Assembly: GCA_030037335.1 (NCBI GenBank)
Contig: JASHRN010000237.1
Span: 1 to 57,415 of the forward strand
Length of the DNA: 57,415 nt
Source: Candidatus Acidiferrales bacterium
GTDB taxonomy: Bacteria; Acidobacteriota; Terriglobia; Acidiferrales; UBA7541
Direction of reading: 5' to 3'
In this document: one piece after another, positions 40,653 through 48,898 of the stretch
How the letters are laid out: every line of letters begins with the position of its first letter
How positions within the stretch are numbered: position 1 is the stretch's first letter
Notes under the pieces: model-generated
Database searches by the model: none
Told to the model about the DNA's origin: nothing
The model's input: the letters and a program-made list of their open reading frames with translations, nothing else
Translations under genes and position numbers: made by a program

Positions 40653-40728
40653 TTCTAATCGCCAGACCCTACAAAAATTAGAAGTTGCGCTAAGTCGCAC
40701 AAAACAAAGGATCGGACGCATTTCTAAT
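40653..40728 (+). repeat. TTCTAAT/ATTAGAA interspersed element, copy C
   Basis: TTCTAAT at 40653-40659, ATTAGAA 17 nt later at 40677-40683, and TTCTAAT 38 nt later at 40722-40728. The long interval has CACAAAACAAAGG. Both outer boxes continue CGCCAGA. It ends 74 nt before the aminotransferase start codon. Copy A is the nearest match in the core. Confidence 0.75.
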
Positions 40729-40802
40729 CGCCAGAGAAAACGCATTTTTCACTTCGCGAATGGATCCGTTTTCGATGCTAAATTCACCTCCGGGAACTGC
40801 CC

Positions 40803-42149
40803 ATGACCAGCGCAACGACTAGCGCGACGACCAGTCCTGCCAATACCCTTTCCGGAGCCGCGCGCGCCGACGAAATCGTCCGCAAGCACCGCGAATATCT
40901 CTGGCCGTCGGTCACAAACTATTACCAGCGGCCGCTCGTCGCCGACCACGCCTCCATGCAATATCTGTGGGACATCGAAGGGCGCAAGTACCTCGATTTT
41001 TTTGGCGGCATCGTCACCATCGGCGTCGGCCACTGCAATCCGAAAGTCACCTCAAAACTCATCGCGCAGACAGAAAAACTTCAGCACACCTCCACGCTTT
41101 TCCCCAACGAAGCCATCGTCAATCTCGCGGAAAAACTCGCGCAAATCACGCCGGGCAAACTGCAAAAATCTTTTTTCACCAATTCCGGCACGGAAGCCAA
41201 CGAAGCTGCCATTCTTCTCGCGCGCATGGCCAGCGACAGCTTCGACGTCGTTGCGCTTCGCCATGCCTATTCCGGCGGGTCAACTCTCGCCAAGGGTGTC
41301 ACCGCGCAGGCCGCATGGCGCAAAGCCGGAGTCATCAGTGTTGGAATCGCGCACGCCGTCAACGCGTACTGCTACCGCTGCCCGCTGCATCTCACCTATC
41401 CGGATTGCGGCGTCGCCTGCGCCAATGACGTCGAGAACGTGATTCAAACCGCTACCAGCGGCCGCATCGCAGCATTCATCGCCGAGCCAATTCAGGGCGT
41501 CGGCGGCTTCATCACTCCCCCTCCCGAATACTTCAAAATCGTCTATCGCATCGTCAAAAATTACGGCGGCGTGTTTATTTCCGACGAAGTGCAAACTGGC
41601 TTCGGCCGCACCGGCAAAAAATGGTTCGGCATCGAGCAATGGGAAGTCACGCCCGACATGATTACCTGCGCGAAAAGCATGGGAAACGGCGTGCCCATTG
41701 GCGCGACTATCACCACGGCTGAACTCGCCGGCAAATTCCAGGGCCTGAACATTTCCACTTTCGGCGGCAATCCGGTCACTTCCGTCGCCGCTCGCGCCGT
41801 GATCGAAGTGATCGAAGAAGAAAATCTTCGCGAAAACACGCATGTCGTCGGCGGCTACTTCCGCCAGCATCTTGAAGAGCTGAAAGAGAAGCACGCGCTC
41901 ATCGGCGACGTTCGCGGCATGGGCATGATGCAGGCGCTCGAACTCGTGAAAGATCGCAAGACTAAAGAGCCTGCGCCCGAAGCAACCGGCCAGCTTCTCG
42001 AACGCGCACGCGACAATGGTCTGCTCATCGGCAAAGGCGGCCTCTACGGCAACGTCATTCGCATGGCCCCGCCCATGAACATCTCCAAATCCGACGTCGA
42101 CGAAGCCATCCGCCTCCTCGACAAATCTTTCACCGAGGTCCGTTCTTAA
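40803..42149 (+). CDS. class-III pyridoxal-phosphate aminotransferase (AGXT2-like)
   Basis: A 448-residue enzyme. Visible marks are YLDFFGGIVTIGVGHCNPKV, FFTNSGTEANEAAILLAR (PLP phosphate site, about residue 125), FIAEPIQGVGGF, FISDEVQTGFGRTGKKWFG (PLP-contacting Asp) and CAKSMGNGVPIGA (PLP Lys, about 288). It moves an amino group from an omega-amino acid or alanine to a keto acid. The aldehyde dehydrogenase gene starts 7 bases later. The pair would convert an amino compound to a semialdehyde and then to an acid, as in GABA, beta-alanine or lysine breakdown. The true substrate is not evident. Confidence 0.93.
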   Translation: MTSATTSATTSPANTLSGAARADEIVRKHREYLWPSVTNYYQRPLVADHASMQYLWDIEGRKYLDFFGGIVTIGVGHCNPKVTSKLIAQTEKLQHTSTLFPNEAIVNLAEKLAQITPGKLQKSFFTNSGTEANEAAILLARMASDSFDVVALRHAYSGGSTLAKGVTAQAAWRKAGVISVGIAHAVNAYCYRCPLHLTYPDCGVACANDVENVIQTATSGRIAAFIAEPIQGVGGFITPPPEYFKIVYRIVKNYGGVFISDEVQTGFGRTGKKWFGIEQWEVTPDMITCAKSMGNGVPIGATITTAELAGKFQGLNISTFGGNPVTSVAARAVIEVIEEENLRENTHVVGGYFRQHLEELKEKHALIGDVRGMGMMQALELVKDRKTKEPAPEATGQLLERARDNGLLIGKGGLYGNVIRMAPPMNISKSDVDEAIRLLDKSFTEVRS

Positions 42150-42155
42150 AACATC

Positions 42156-43652
42156 ATGGCGACAGCGGCGACAACAACGGCGGCGTGCAGGAATTTCATC
42201 GGCGGGAAATGGGTCGAATCCAAAGCGACGCAATTCTTCGAGCGCCGCAATCCAGCCAGCACCGACGAAATCGTTGCGCGCATTCCGCTCTCGACGCGCG
42301 AGGAAATGCGCGCGGCCATCGCCGCCGCCAAAGCCGCGTTTCCCGCGTGGCACGATACGCCTGCGCCTGACCGCGGCAAACTTCTCTTCCGCACAGCGCA
42401 AATCATGGAGGGCGAAATTGACTCGCTCGCGCGATTGCTGACGCGCGAAGAAGGCAAAGCGCTTGCCGATTCGATTGTCGAGGCGCAGCGCAGCGTCAAC
42501 ATTTTACAATTCGTCGCCGGCGAGGCGCGACGCCTGAACGGCGAAAGTTTTCCCAGCGAAGCGCGGAAGAACTTCTCCTATACGATAAAAATGCCGCTCG
42601 GAGTTGTGGGCGCAATTACTCCGTGGAATTTTCCGCTGGCCATTCCGGTATGGAAAATTGCTCCCGCGCTGATCGCCGGAAACACGTGCGTGCTCAAGCC
42701 CGCGGAATTCACTCCTCTATGCGCGATTCGCGTGGCGGAAATCCTTGCGGAAGCCGGCCTTCCCGCTGGCGTCCTCAATGTCGTGTTCGGAGCAGGAGAA
42801 GAAGTGGGCGACGAACTCGTGCAGCATCCCGACGTTCGTGCCATTTCTTTTACCGGCTCAACCGAAATTGGCAGCCAGATTTATGCCGCCGGCGCGCGAG
42901 GCATGAAAAAAGTGCAGTGCGAGATGGGCGGGAAAAATCCCGTGGTCATTCTCGCCGACGCCGATCTCCCTGTTGCCTCCGCATCCGTCGCCACGGGCGC
43001 TTTCGGTTCCACGGGACAGCGCTGCACGGCAACAAGCCGCGTCATCATCGAAGAAAAGATCGCCGATGAATTCGTCAAAATGCTTGCGGAGCGTGCCGGG
43101 AATTTCAGAATCGGAAACGGCCTCGATGCGAACATCGAAATGGGCCCTTCTGTCGATGAGGGCCAGATGAATACGGTCTTGAAGTACATCGAAATCGGAA
43201 AACAGGATGGCAAGCTCATCTGCGGCGGTCATCGTCTCACGGGCGGCGCATTCGATAAAGGCTATTTCATTGCACCCGCGATTTTCGACCACGTGCCGAT
43301 TCAAAGCCGCATCGCACAGGAAGAAATCTTTGGCCCAGTAGTCAGCGTCATCCGCGTGAAACACTTCGAAGAAGCGCTCGAAGCCGCGAATTTCTGTCGT
43401 TACGGGCTTTCCAGCTCAATTTATACGAACGATCCGGCGCGCATGTTTGAATTTATCGACCGCATTGAGACAGGAATTACGCACGTCAATGCTTCAACGA
43501 TCCGCAGCGAAGCGCATCTGCCTTTTGGCGGTATCAAAGATACGGGAGTAGGAGCGCGCGAAATCGGCCATGCTGGGCTGGATTTTTATACGGAACTAAA
43601 AGCCGTGTACATCGACTATACTGGCCGCAAGAGAGAATCGAGCGTCCAATGA
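42156..43652 (+). CDS. NAD(P)-dependent aldehyde dehydrogenase
   Basis: A 498-residue enzyme, probably of the semialdehyde dehydrogenase group. Motifs are TPWNFPLAIPVWKIAPAL (about residue 150), LKPAEFTP, ISFTGSTEIGS (cofactor site), CEMGGKNPVVILADAD (general-base Glu, about 255) and FGSTGQRCTATSR (nucleophile Cys, about 291). IFGPVVSVIRV follows. It should oxidise the semialdehyde made by the upstream aminotransferase. Its last bases overlap the ATG of the next small gene (ATGA), giving a three-gene operon. Confidence 0.93.
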   Translation: MATAATTTAACRNFIGGKWVESKATQFFERRNPASTDEIVARIPLSTREEMRAAIAAAKAAFPAWHDTPAPDRGKLLFRTAQIMEGEIDSLARLLTREEGKALADSIVEAQRSVNILQFVAGEARRLNGESFPSEARKNFSYTIKMPLGVVGAITPWNFPLAIPVWKIAPALIAGNTCVLKPAEFTPLCAIRVAEILAEAGLPAGVLNVVFGAGEEVGDELVQHPDVRAISFTGSTEIGSQIYAAGARGMKKVQCEMGGKNPVVILADADLPVASASVATGAFGSTGQRCTATSRVIIEEKIADEFVKMLAERAGNFRIGNGLDANIEMGPSVDEGQMNTVLKYIEIGKQDGKLICGGHRLTGGAFDKGYFIAPAIFDHVPIQSRIAQEEIFGPVVSVIRVKHFEEALEAANFCRYGLSSSIYTNDPARMFEFIDRIETGITHVNASTIRSEAHLPFGGIKDTGVGAREIGHAGLDFYTELKAVYIDYTGRKRESSVQ

Positions 43653-44113
43653 CACTGCGACTCAAAGCACCGATCTGCATGGCTTCCGTCATTTTCGTGC
43701 TGGCCTCTCTCTCAATGGGGCTATCGGTGCGCGCTGCGAGCAAAGACATTATCTGGAAGCCGATCGAACGCGCAATTCTCCAAGTGACTGGACGCAAACC
43801 GCCGAAAACGTGGAGCGTTTTGCAGGACGAGAAAAAAAAGGCACGCGTGCTCGTGCAGCTCGACGATCGCTATCTGGTGCTGGACGCGAAGACCAAACAA
43901 GTGTTTGAGATTTCCGCTTCGCAATTGCAGTCGCATGGAAAGGATTTCCAGAGCGCCGATCCTTCGACGAGCGAACGGGCGCTGCCCAGCGCGGACTGGG
44001 ACATGCGTGATTTAGGCCCGGCGGAACGAATTGAAGTTCGCCTGCTCACCGATAACGTTATGCTGGATGTGCAGCTTCCGCATCCGCTCGACCTGCGCGT
44101 TCCGCTCCACTAG
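43649..44113 (+). CDS. exported hypothetical protein
   Basis: A 154-residue protein with a signal peptide (KAPICMASVIFVLASLSMGLSVRAA). The mature part is mixed alpha/beta (KTWSVLQDEKKKARVLVQLDDRYLVLDAKTKQVFEIS and ERIEVRLLTDNVMLDVQLPHPLD). No family is recognised. Its ATG overlaps the aldehyde dehydrogenase stop by four bases, so it is co-translated with it. A link to the pathway is inferred only from this coupling. It ends one base before the convergent DMT transporter gene. Confidence 0.7.
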   Translation: MTLRLKAPICMASVIFVLASLSMGLSVRAASKDIIWKPIERAILQVTGRKPPKTWSVLQDEKKKARVLVQLDDRYLVLDAKTKQVFEISASQLQSHGKDFQSADPSTSERALPSADWDMRDLGPAERIEVRLLTDNVMLDVQLPHPLDLRVPLH

Positions 44114-45037
44114 TCAGTTCGAAATATTTTCCGAAACCGGCCCCGGCGAATCCGCGCTCGCTTGAGCCGGCCCTTTCAGTTCCGCCAGCAAAATTCCGAT
44201 GAAAATCAAAATTGCTCCGGAGAGGACGCGCGCGCCCAGGCGCTCGTGGGCCACAATCAGCGAAGTCAGCGCAGCGAAAACCGGTTCCAGGCTGAAAAGA
44301 ATTGCCGCGTGCGTTGGTGAAGTGTATTGCTGACCCCAAACCTGAAGCGAGAAGCATAAAGCTGTTGCGCCAACAGCAGTAATGAGAATTGCGCCGATGA
44401 GTTCAGGAGACCAGCGCACAAATGGCGGCTCCCAGCGCGTCGCCGCGAGCACGGGCAAACAGAGCGCTGTAAGAACGGCCGTCATCGCGACTTGAAGGAA
44501 ACTGAGAGCCGCAACGGAATGATGCGGGCTGTACCGCGCCACGAAAATAATCTGAAATGCGAACATCACTGCGCATCCAAGAACGAGGAGATCGCCCGTG
44601 TTCAATGCCGAAAATCCGGAGTGCGGCACGGTGAGAAAATACAAACCAAAAAGCGCTACGACCGCTCCCATCCACACCCATCGGTTCACTTTCCGCCGCC
44701 ACAGTATGGCCAGCAGCACAGGAACCATGACGACGCCGGCGCCGGTGATGAACGCAGCCTTGGATGGAGTTGTGTATTTCAGCCCCAGCGTTTGAAACGC
44801 GTAACCTCCAAACGTGAAAACGCCAATGAGCGCGCCGGCAAAAAGAGTTGCGGAATCCAGTTTGCGCAGAGCGCGCGCGTAGACAATTCCCATCACAATC
44901 GCGGCAAGCAAAAAGCGAATTGCGTTGAAGGAAAAAACAGAAGCAAAGGCCAGCGCGTCCTTGACGACGACAAACGTCGCGCCCCAGATGAGCGCACATA
45001 CGGCCAGCGCGATGTCAGCCTGGAGGCGGCGGGACAT
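44114..45037 (-). CDS. DMT-superfamily (EamA) transporter
   Basis: A 307-residue inner-membrane protein with about ten transmembrane helices and two EamA halves. Half one has ALAVCALIWGATFVVVKDAL and half two opens near LVLGCAVMFAFQIIFVARY, closing with HAAILFSLEPVFAALTSLIVAHERLG. It probably exports a metabolite or amino acid. The ATG at 45037 is used; a GTG six codons upstream is possible. It converges with the operon ending at 44113 and is downstream of the M20 peptidase. Confidence 0.9.
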   Translation of the reverse strand: MSRRLQADIALAVCALIWGATFVVVKDALAFASVFSFNAIRFLLAAIVMGIVYARALRKLDSATLFAGALIGVFTFGGYAFQTLGLKYTTPSKAAFITGAGVVMVPVLLAILWRRKVNRWVWMGAVVALFGLYFLTVPHSGFSALNTGDLLVLGCAVMFAFQIIFVARYSPHHSVAALSFLQVAMTAVLTALCLPVLAATRWEPPFVRWSPELIGAILITAVGATALCFSLQVWGQQYTSPTHAAILFSLEPVFAALTSLIVAHERLGARVLSGAILIFIGILLAELKGPAQASADSPGPVSENISN

Positions 45038-45106
45038 TTTCAACCGGCGGAACACGAGTGATATGCAGAACGGCGATCACGACGGAGGCAATCAGAGTTG
45101 GTTTCT

Positions 45107-46354
45107 TCAGGATGAGACTCCCGCGATTGCGAGGATTGTCAGCAAAGCACGCTTCAAACCCAGTTCCCTGCCCGCGGGATCATACCATTCGTGGAGAGAA
45201 TGTGCGCCGCCGCCGTTCCCGCCACCGCCGATTGCGATGGCCGGAATGCCCAGCGAGAGAGGAAGATTTGCGTCAGTGGAGGAACGCTCGAGACGCGAAC
45301 GATTGCCGAGGTAGCGGTCGGCATTTTCGATGGCGGCGAGCAATGGAGAATCGTCGGGAAGCTTCCCTGCCGGGCGAACTCCGATGACATTGATTTTCAG
45401 CTTCAGAGGTGTTCCAGTGGAGGCAGAGGCCATCTCTTCGCCGACAGCAGTCGCGAATGCCTTGCGAAGCTCGCTTTCCAAGCGCGAAAGCTCGGTTTCG
45501 TCCTCCGAGCGCAAATCAACTTTCACTTCCGCTGCCATGGGAATGGAATTAACGGAGTTGCCGCCGGAAATCATGCCGAAATTAAATGTGGTTCGAGGAT
45601 CCTCTGGAATCCGAATGCGCGAGAATTCCACAATGCCGCGCGCCAGCGCAGTGATGGGATTGGGCGCGCCGAAATCAGACCAACTGTGGCCGCCCGGCCC
45701 CTCCACGCTGATTTCCAGACGGCGCGAGCCGAGGCCGAGCGTAGTCACATAATCGGTGGCCGCTCCATCGATGGCGATAACAGCGCGCAGGCGATCCTTG
45801 TACGTATTCACCAACTCGCGAATCCCGCGCAAATTCCCCTCGCCTTCCTCGCCCACGTCCGCGCAGAAAATCACCGTCGTTTTCGTCTTCAATTTTGCTT
45901 CGTTCATTGCGCGCGCGAGGCCAATGATCGTTGCGAGGCCGGTGCCATCATCGGAAATTCCGGGCGCCTCAAGGCGGCCCTGTACGTGTTTCACGCTGAC
46001 TGGAGTTCCCGCAGGAAAAACGGTATCGAGATGCGCGACAATGAGAACTACGTCTTTGCCCAAACTGCCCGCGCGCTCGCCAATCACATTGCCGACCGAA
46101 TCGGTGCGCACACTCAGGCCAGTTGCCGAAAGTATCTTCGCCATGTACGCGCCGCGCGCCTGCTCCGAAAATTCCGGCGCAGGAATTTCCGTGATGGCGA
46201 TCTGCTGATCGGTGATCCAGGCGGTGTTGTTATCAAGCCAGGAGAGAGCCTTCGCGACTCTTTTGTCCTGCGCGACCGAATCGACCGGATTCGCAGCGCG
46301 AGCGGTGAACGTGGCCATCAATATGAGCATACCGAACCACAAAAAAACTTTCAT
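45107..46354 (-). CDS. exported M20-family metallopeptidase
   Basis: A 415-residue enzyme. The ATG at 46354 gives a signal peptide (MKVFLWFGMLILMATFTARA). Zinc motifs are in order: IVAHLDTVFPAG (His and Asp), APGISDDGTGLATI (bridging Asp), FCADVGEEGEGNLRGI (catalytic Glu pair) and GGGAHSLHEWYDP (final His). The dimerisation domain lies between (SVEGPGGHSWSDFGAPNPI). It cleaves peptides or N-acyl amino acids; the export signal suggests peptide scavenging outside the cytoplasm. Confidence 0.92.
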   Translation of the reverse strand: MKVFLWFGMLILMATFTARAANPVDSVAQDKRVAKALSWLDNNTAWITDQQIAITEIPAPEFSEQARGAYMAKILSATGLSVRTDSVGNVIGERAGSLGKDVVLIVAHLDTVFPAGTPVSVKHVQGRLEAPGISDDGTGLATIIGLARAMNEAKLKTKTTVIFCADVGEEGEGNLRGIRELVNTYKDRLRAVIAIDGAATDYVTTLGLGSRRLEISVEGPGGHSWSDFGAPNPITALARGIVEFSRIRIPEDPRTTFNFGMISGGNSVNSIPMAAEVKVDLRSEDETELSRLESELRKAFATAVGEEMASASTGTPLKLKINVIGVRPAGKLPDDSPLLAAIENADRYLGNRSRLERSSTDANLPLSLGIPAIAIGGGGNGGGAHSLHEWYDPAGRELGLKRALLTILAIAGVSS

Positions 46355-46453
46355 CGATTTTGTGAAGGTGCGTTCGCGTGAAGATGCGGCGACGGAGTGG
46401 GCATAAAGCAACGTCGATAAGAAATGGCGGAGCCGGATGGGCGTCACGTTACG

Positions 46454-47704
46454 TCAGCGTTTCGCGGGCGTGCTCGGCGCGTTTTCGCGACACAGTTGCA
46501 GAATTTCCTCGTCGCTCATCACGTGCTCGGCGCGCTTCGCCGCATCGAAGATACGGGTTACCAATTCTTCGGCCGGTGCGATGTTGTGCTTTTCGAGCCA
46601 ATAAATCACGTTGGAGCGTCCGCTCAGCGGGCCGACTTCGATGATCTGCTCGAGACCAAAAAGATTTGAAGGTACACCGCTGTAGACGGAATTTGCGAGA
46701 GAAGCATCGCCTTTGCGATAGGCCTTGATGATGGCCGCAGCGTGAACGCCGGTTGCGGTTCGAAACGCGTCGCGGCCAACGACGGGATAATTTGGCGGGA
46801 CGGTGGTGTGCGTGGCGCGCGCGACCGCATCGGAATATTCTTTCAATTTCGACAAATCGCGATCAATCAGCCCCATCAGACGCAAATTGACGAGCATCAG
46901 TTCCATTGGCGTGTTGCCCACGCGCTCGCCGAGCGAATTCGCGGCTCCGTGCACCTGGTCAGCACCTGCTGCAAATGCTGCCAGTGAATTGGCGACTGAA
47001 AGGCCGCGATCGTTGTGGCCGTGCCAATCCACGCGAATTTTTTCTCCTGAAGGTTTCACGATTTCTTCGATGGCGAAATGTACCAGGTTGTACGCGCCGC
47101 GCGGCTCGGCATGGCCAACTGTATCGCACAGCACGATGGCGCGCGCGCCGCAGCGAATGGCAGTCAAATAGAGAGTTTTTACGGTTTGAGGATCGGCGCG
47201 CGTAGTGTCCTCGGTCACATACATCACGGGCAGGCCTTCCGAAGCCGCGAACTGCACTGCTTCTTCCGTGGTGCGTTGCAGATGCTCGACCGTCCAGTCC
47301 TCTACTAAACGGCGAATCGGGCTCGAGCCAAGAAAAGTAGCGGCTTCGATAGCGATGCCCGCCTTTTGAGAAATTTCAGCGATAGGCCGAATATCGTTTT
47401 TGTGAGTTCGGGCCGCGCAATTCGGACGAATCTTCATGCGGCATTGAACGATTTCCCGCGCCAGCGCTTCCACATCAGCGCACGCACGCGGCCCAGCACC
47501 CGGCAAGCCGATGTTGACCGTGTCGATGCCGAGATCTTCCATCAGGTGAAGGATCTGGATTTTTTCTTCAATGCTGGGATCGCGCACCGAAGGATTTTGC
47601 AGGCCGTCGCGCAGCGTCTCATCATTCAACATGAGCTTGCGCCCGGGCGCGATTTCGCGGCCCTTTGCAGTGTTCCAGTCGTAAATCAAATCGTCGTGAG
47701 TCAC
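46454..47704 (-). CDS. 2-isopropylmalate/homocitrate synthase-like enzyme
   Basis: A 416-residue TIM-barrel enzyme of the DRE-TIM/LeuA family. Marks are LNDETLRDGLQNPSV (the D-R-E strand, near residue 28), RTHKNDIRPIAEIS, VTEDTTRADPQTV and VDWHGHNDRGLSVANSLAA (metal His pair, about 213). VHGAANSLGERVGN and PVVGRDAFRTATGVHAAAI follow. It condenses acetyl-CoA with a 2-keto acid. It lacks the LeuA regulatory C-terminal domain, so isopropylmalate, citramalate or homocitrate synthesis are all possible. No leu genes are adjacent. It lies 10 bases downstream of mnmA on the same strand. Confidence 0.85.
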   Translation of the reverse strand: MTHDDLIYDWNTAKGREIAPGRKLMLNDETLRDGLQNPSVRDPSIEEKIQILHLMEDLGIDTVNIGLPGAGPRACADVEALAREIVQCRMKIRPNCAARTHKNDIRPIAEISQKAGIAIEAATFLGSSPIRRLVEDWTVEHLQRTTEEAVQFAASEGLPVMYVTEDTTRADPQTVKTLYLTAIRCGARAIVLCDTVGHAEPRGAYNLVHFAIEEIVKPSGEKIRVDWHGHNDRGLSVANSLAAFAAGADQVHGAANSLGERVGNTPMELMLVNLRLMGLIDRDLSKLKEYSDAVARATHTTVPPNYPVVGRDAFRTATGVHAAAIIKAYRKGDASLANSVYSGVPSNLFGLEQIIEVGPLSGRSNVIYWLEKHNIAPAEELVTRIFDAAKRAEHVMSDEEILQLCRENAPSTPAKR

Positions 47705-47714
47705 TGGATTGTGG

Positions 47715-48836
47715 TCACTTCAGCCACCCGCCGCCGAGGACCAAGTCGCCGGAATAAAAAACCGCTGCCTGGCCCGGAGTGATGGCGCGCTGCGGTTCGT
47801 CGAAATGAATTCGCGCGGTGGTCGCATCGAGCGGCTCGATGCGAGCAGCCGCGGCTTCATGACGATGCCGCACTTTGACTTGCGCGCGCAATGGCTCCGC
47901 TGGTTGAGCAATGGAAATCCAGTTCACGTCGCGCACTTCGCACACCTGAGTGAACAATTCATTGTCTTCGCCGACGACCACGCGATTCGCGGCGCGATCG
48001 AGCGCCACAACGTACATCGGGCGGCCGACAGCGAGGCCGAGCCCGCGACGCTGCCCTACCGTGTATTGATGCAGGCCTTCGTGACGGCCAATGACTGTGC
48101 CGTCGGCGGTGATGATCTCGCCCGGAGTGGCTGGCAATTCCTCGCCTTTTTCGCGCAAATAGCTGCCGATGAAGCGAACGTAGTTGCCGGTCGGCACGAA
48201 GCAGATTTCCTGGCTTTCCGGCTTCTCGGCAACAGGAAGCTGACTGCGCCGCGCAATCTCGCGCACTTCCGCCTTGCTCAGCTCGCCGAGGGGGAAGCGT
48301 GAGCGCGAAAGCTGCTCTTGCGTCAGACCAAAAAGGAAATACGACTGATCCTTTGTTTCATCGGCCGCGCGCAGAAGGTCGTATCTGCCGGAATCCGCAT
48401 TCCAACGCACGCGCGCGTAATGGCCTGTGGCGACGCGGCTCGCGCCGATTTGGCGCGCGGTGACGAGCAATTGCTCGAACTTGACATGATTGTTGCAAAG
48501 CGTGCACGGAATCGGCGTGCGTCCGCCGAGGTAATCCGCGACGAAAGGCTGAATCACGCGTTCTTCGAAGACCTGTTCGAAGTTCACAACATAAAAAGGA
48601 AATCCCAGATGCTGCGCCACGCGGCGCGCATCGTAAACGTCATCGAGCGAACAGCAGCGATGCGGAGCCGGACCATCTGTCGCGGCAAGTTCCGGCAAAC
48701 GGCGCTGATTCCAGAGCTGCATCGTCAAACCGACGATTGGCTCGCCCGACTGGTGGAGAAGCGCCGCGACGGTAGAACTATCTACGCCGCCGCTCATAGC
48801 GACAGCCGTCAATTCGTTTTGTACCGACGCAGACAT
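47715..48836 (-). CDS. mnmA: tRNA-specific 2-thiouridylase MnmA
   Basis: A 373-residue ATP-dependent enzyme making 2-thiouridine at the wobble position of tRNA-Lys/Glu/Gln. The PP-loop [15 protein letters not shown] is at residues 13-27. The first catalytic Cys is in [12 protein letters not shown] (about 100) and the second in [16 protein letters not shown] (about 200). [12 protein letters not shown] is present. The tRNA-binding C-terminal beta domain ([13 protein letters not shown]) is complete. The cysteine desulfurase gene just upstream would supply persulfide sulfur. Confidence 0.96.
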   Translation of the reverse strand: MSASVQNELTAVAMSGGVDSSTVAALLHQSGEPIVGLTMQLWNQRRLPELAATDGPAPHRCCSLDDVYDARRVAQHLGFPFYVVNFEQVFEERVIQPFVADYLGGRTPIPCTLCNNHVKFEQLLVTARQIGASRVATGHYARVRWNADSGRYDLLRAADETKDQSYFLFGLTQEQLSRSRFPLGELSKAEVREIARRSQLPVAEKPESQEICFVPTGNYVRFIGSYLREKGEELPATPGEIITADGTVIGRHEGLHQYTVGQRRGLGLAVGRPMYVVALDRAANRVVVGEDNELFTQVCEVRDVNWISIAQPAEPLRAQVKVRHRHEAAAARIEPLDATTARIHFDEPQRAITPGQAAVFYSGDLVLGGGWLK

Positions 48837-48898
48837 GGGTTAGTTCACTTAGAATAGCAAGGAAGGAGAATCTTCGCAGCAATCACTGCGCCCGACTT

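Noticed and set aside
40570-40806. 78-codon plus-strand open frame before the aminotransferase gene
   Set aside because: It is made largely of repeat copy C, overlaps the real start at 40803 and has no protein-like features beyond the repeat.
41280-42401. 373-codon minus-strand open frame
   Set aside because: Antisense to the aminotransferase and aldehyde dehydrogenase genes, with no motifs.
45191-46381. 396-codon open frame on the plus strand
   Set aside because: Antisense to the M20 peptidase gene; GC-rich codon use leaves the opposite strand open. No family features.
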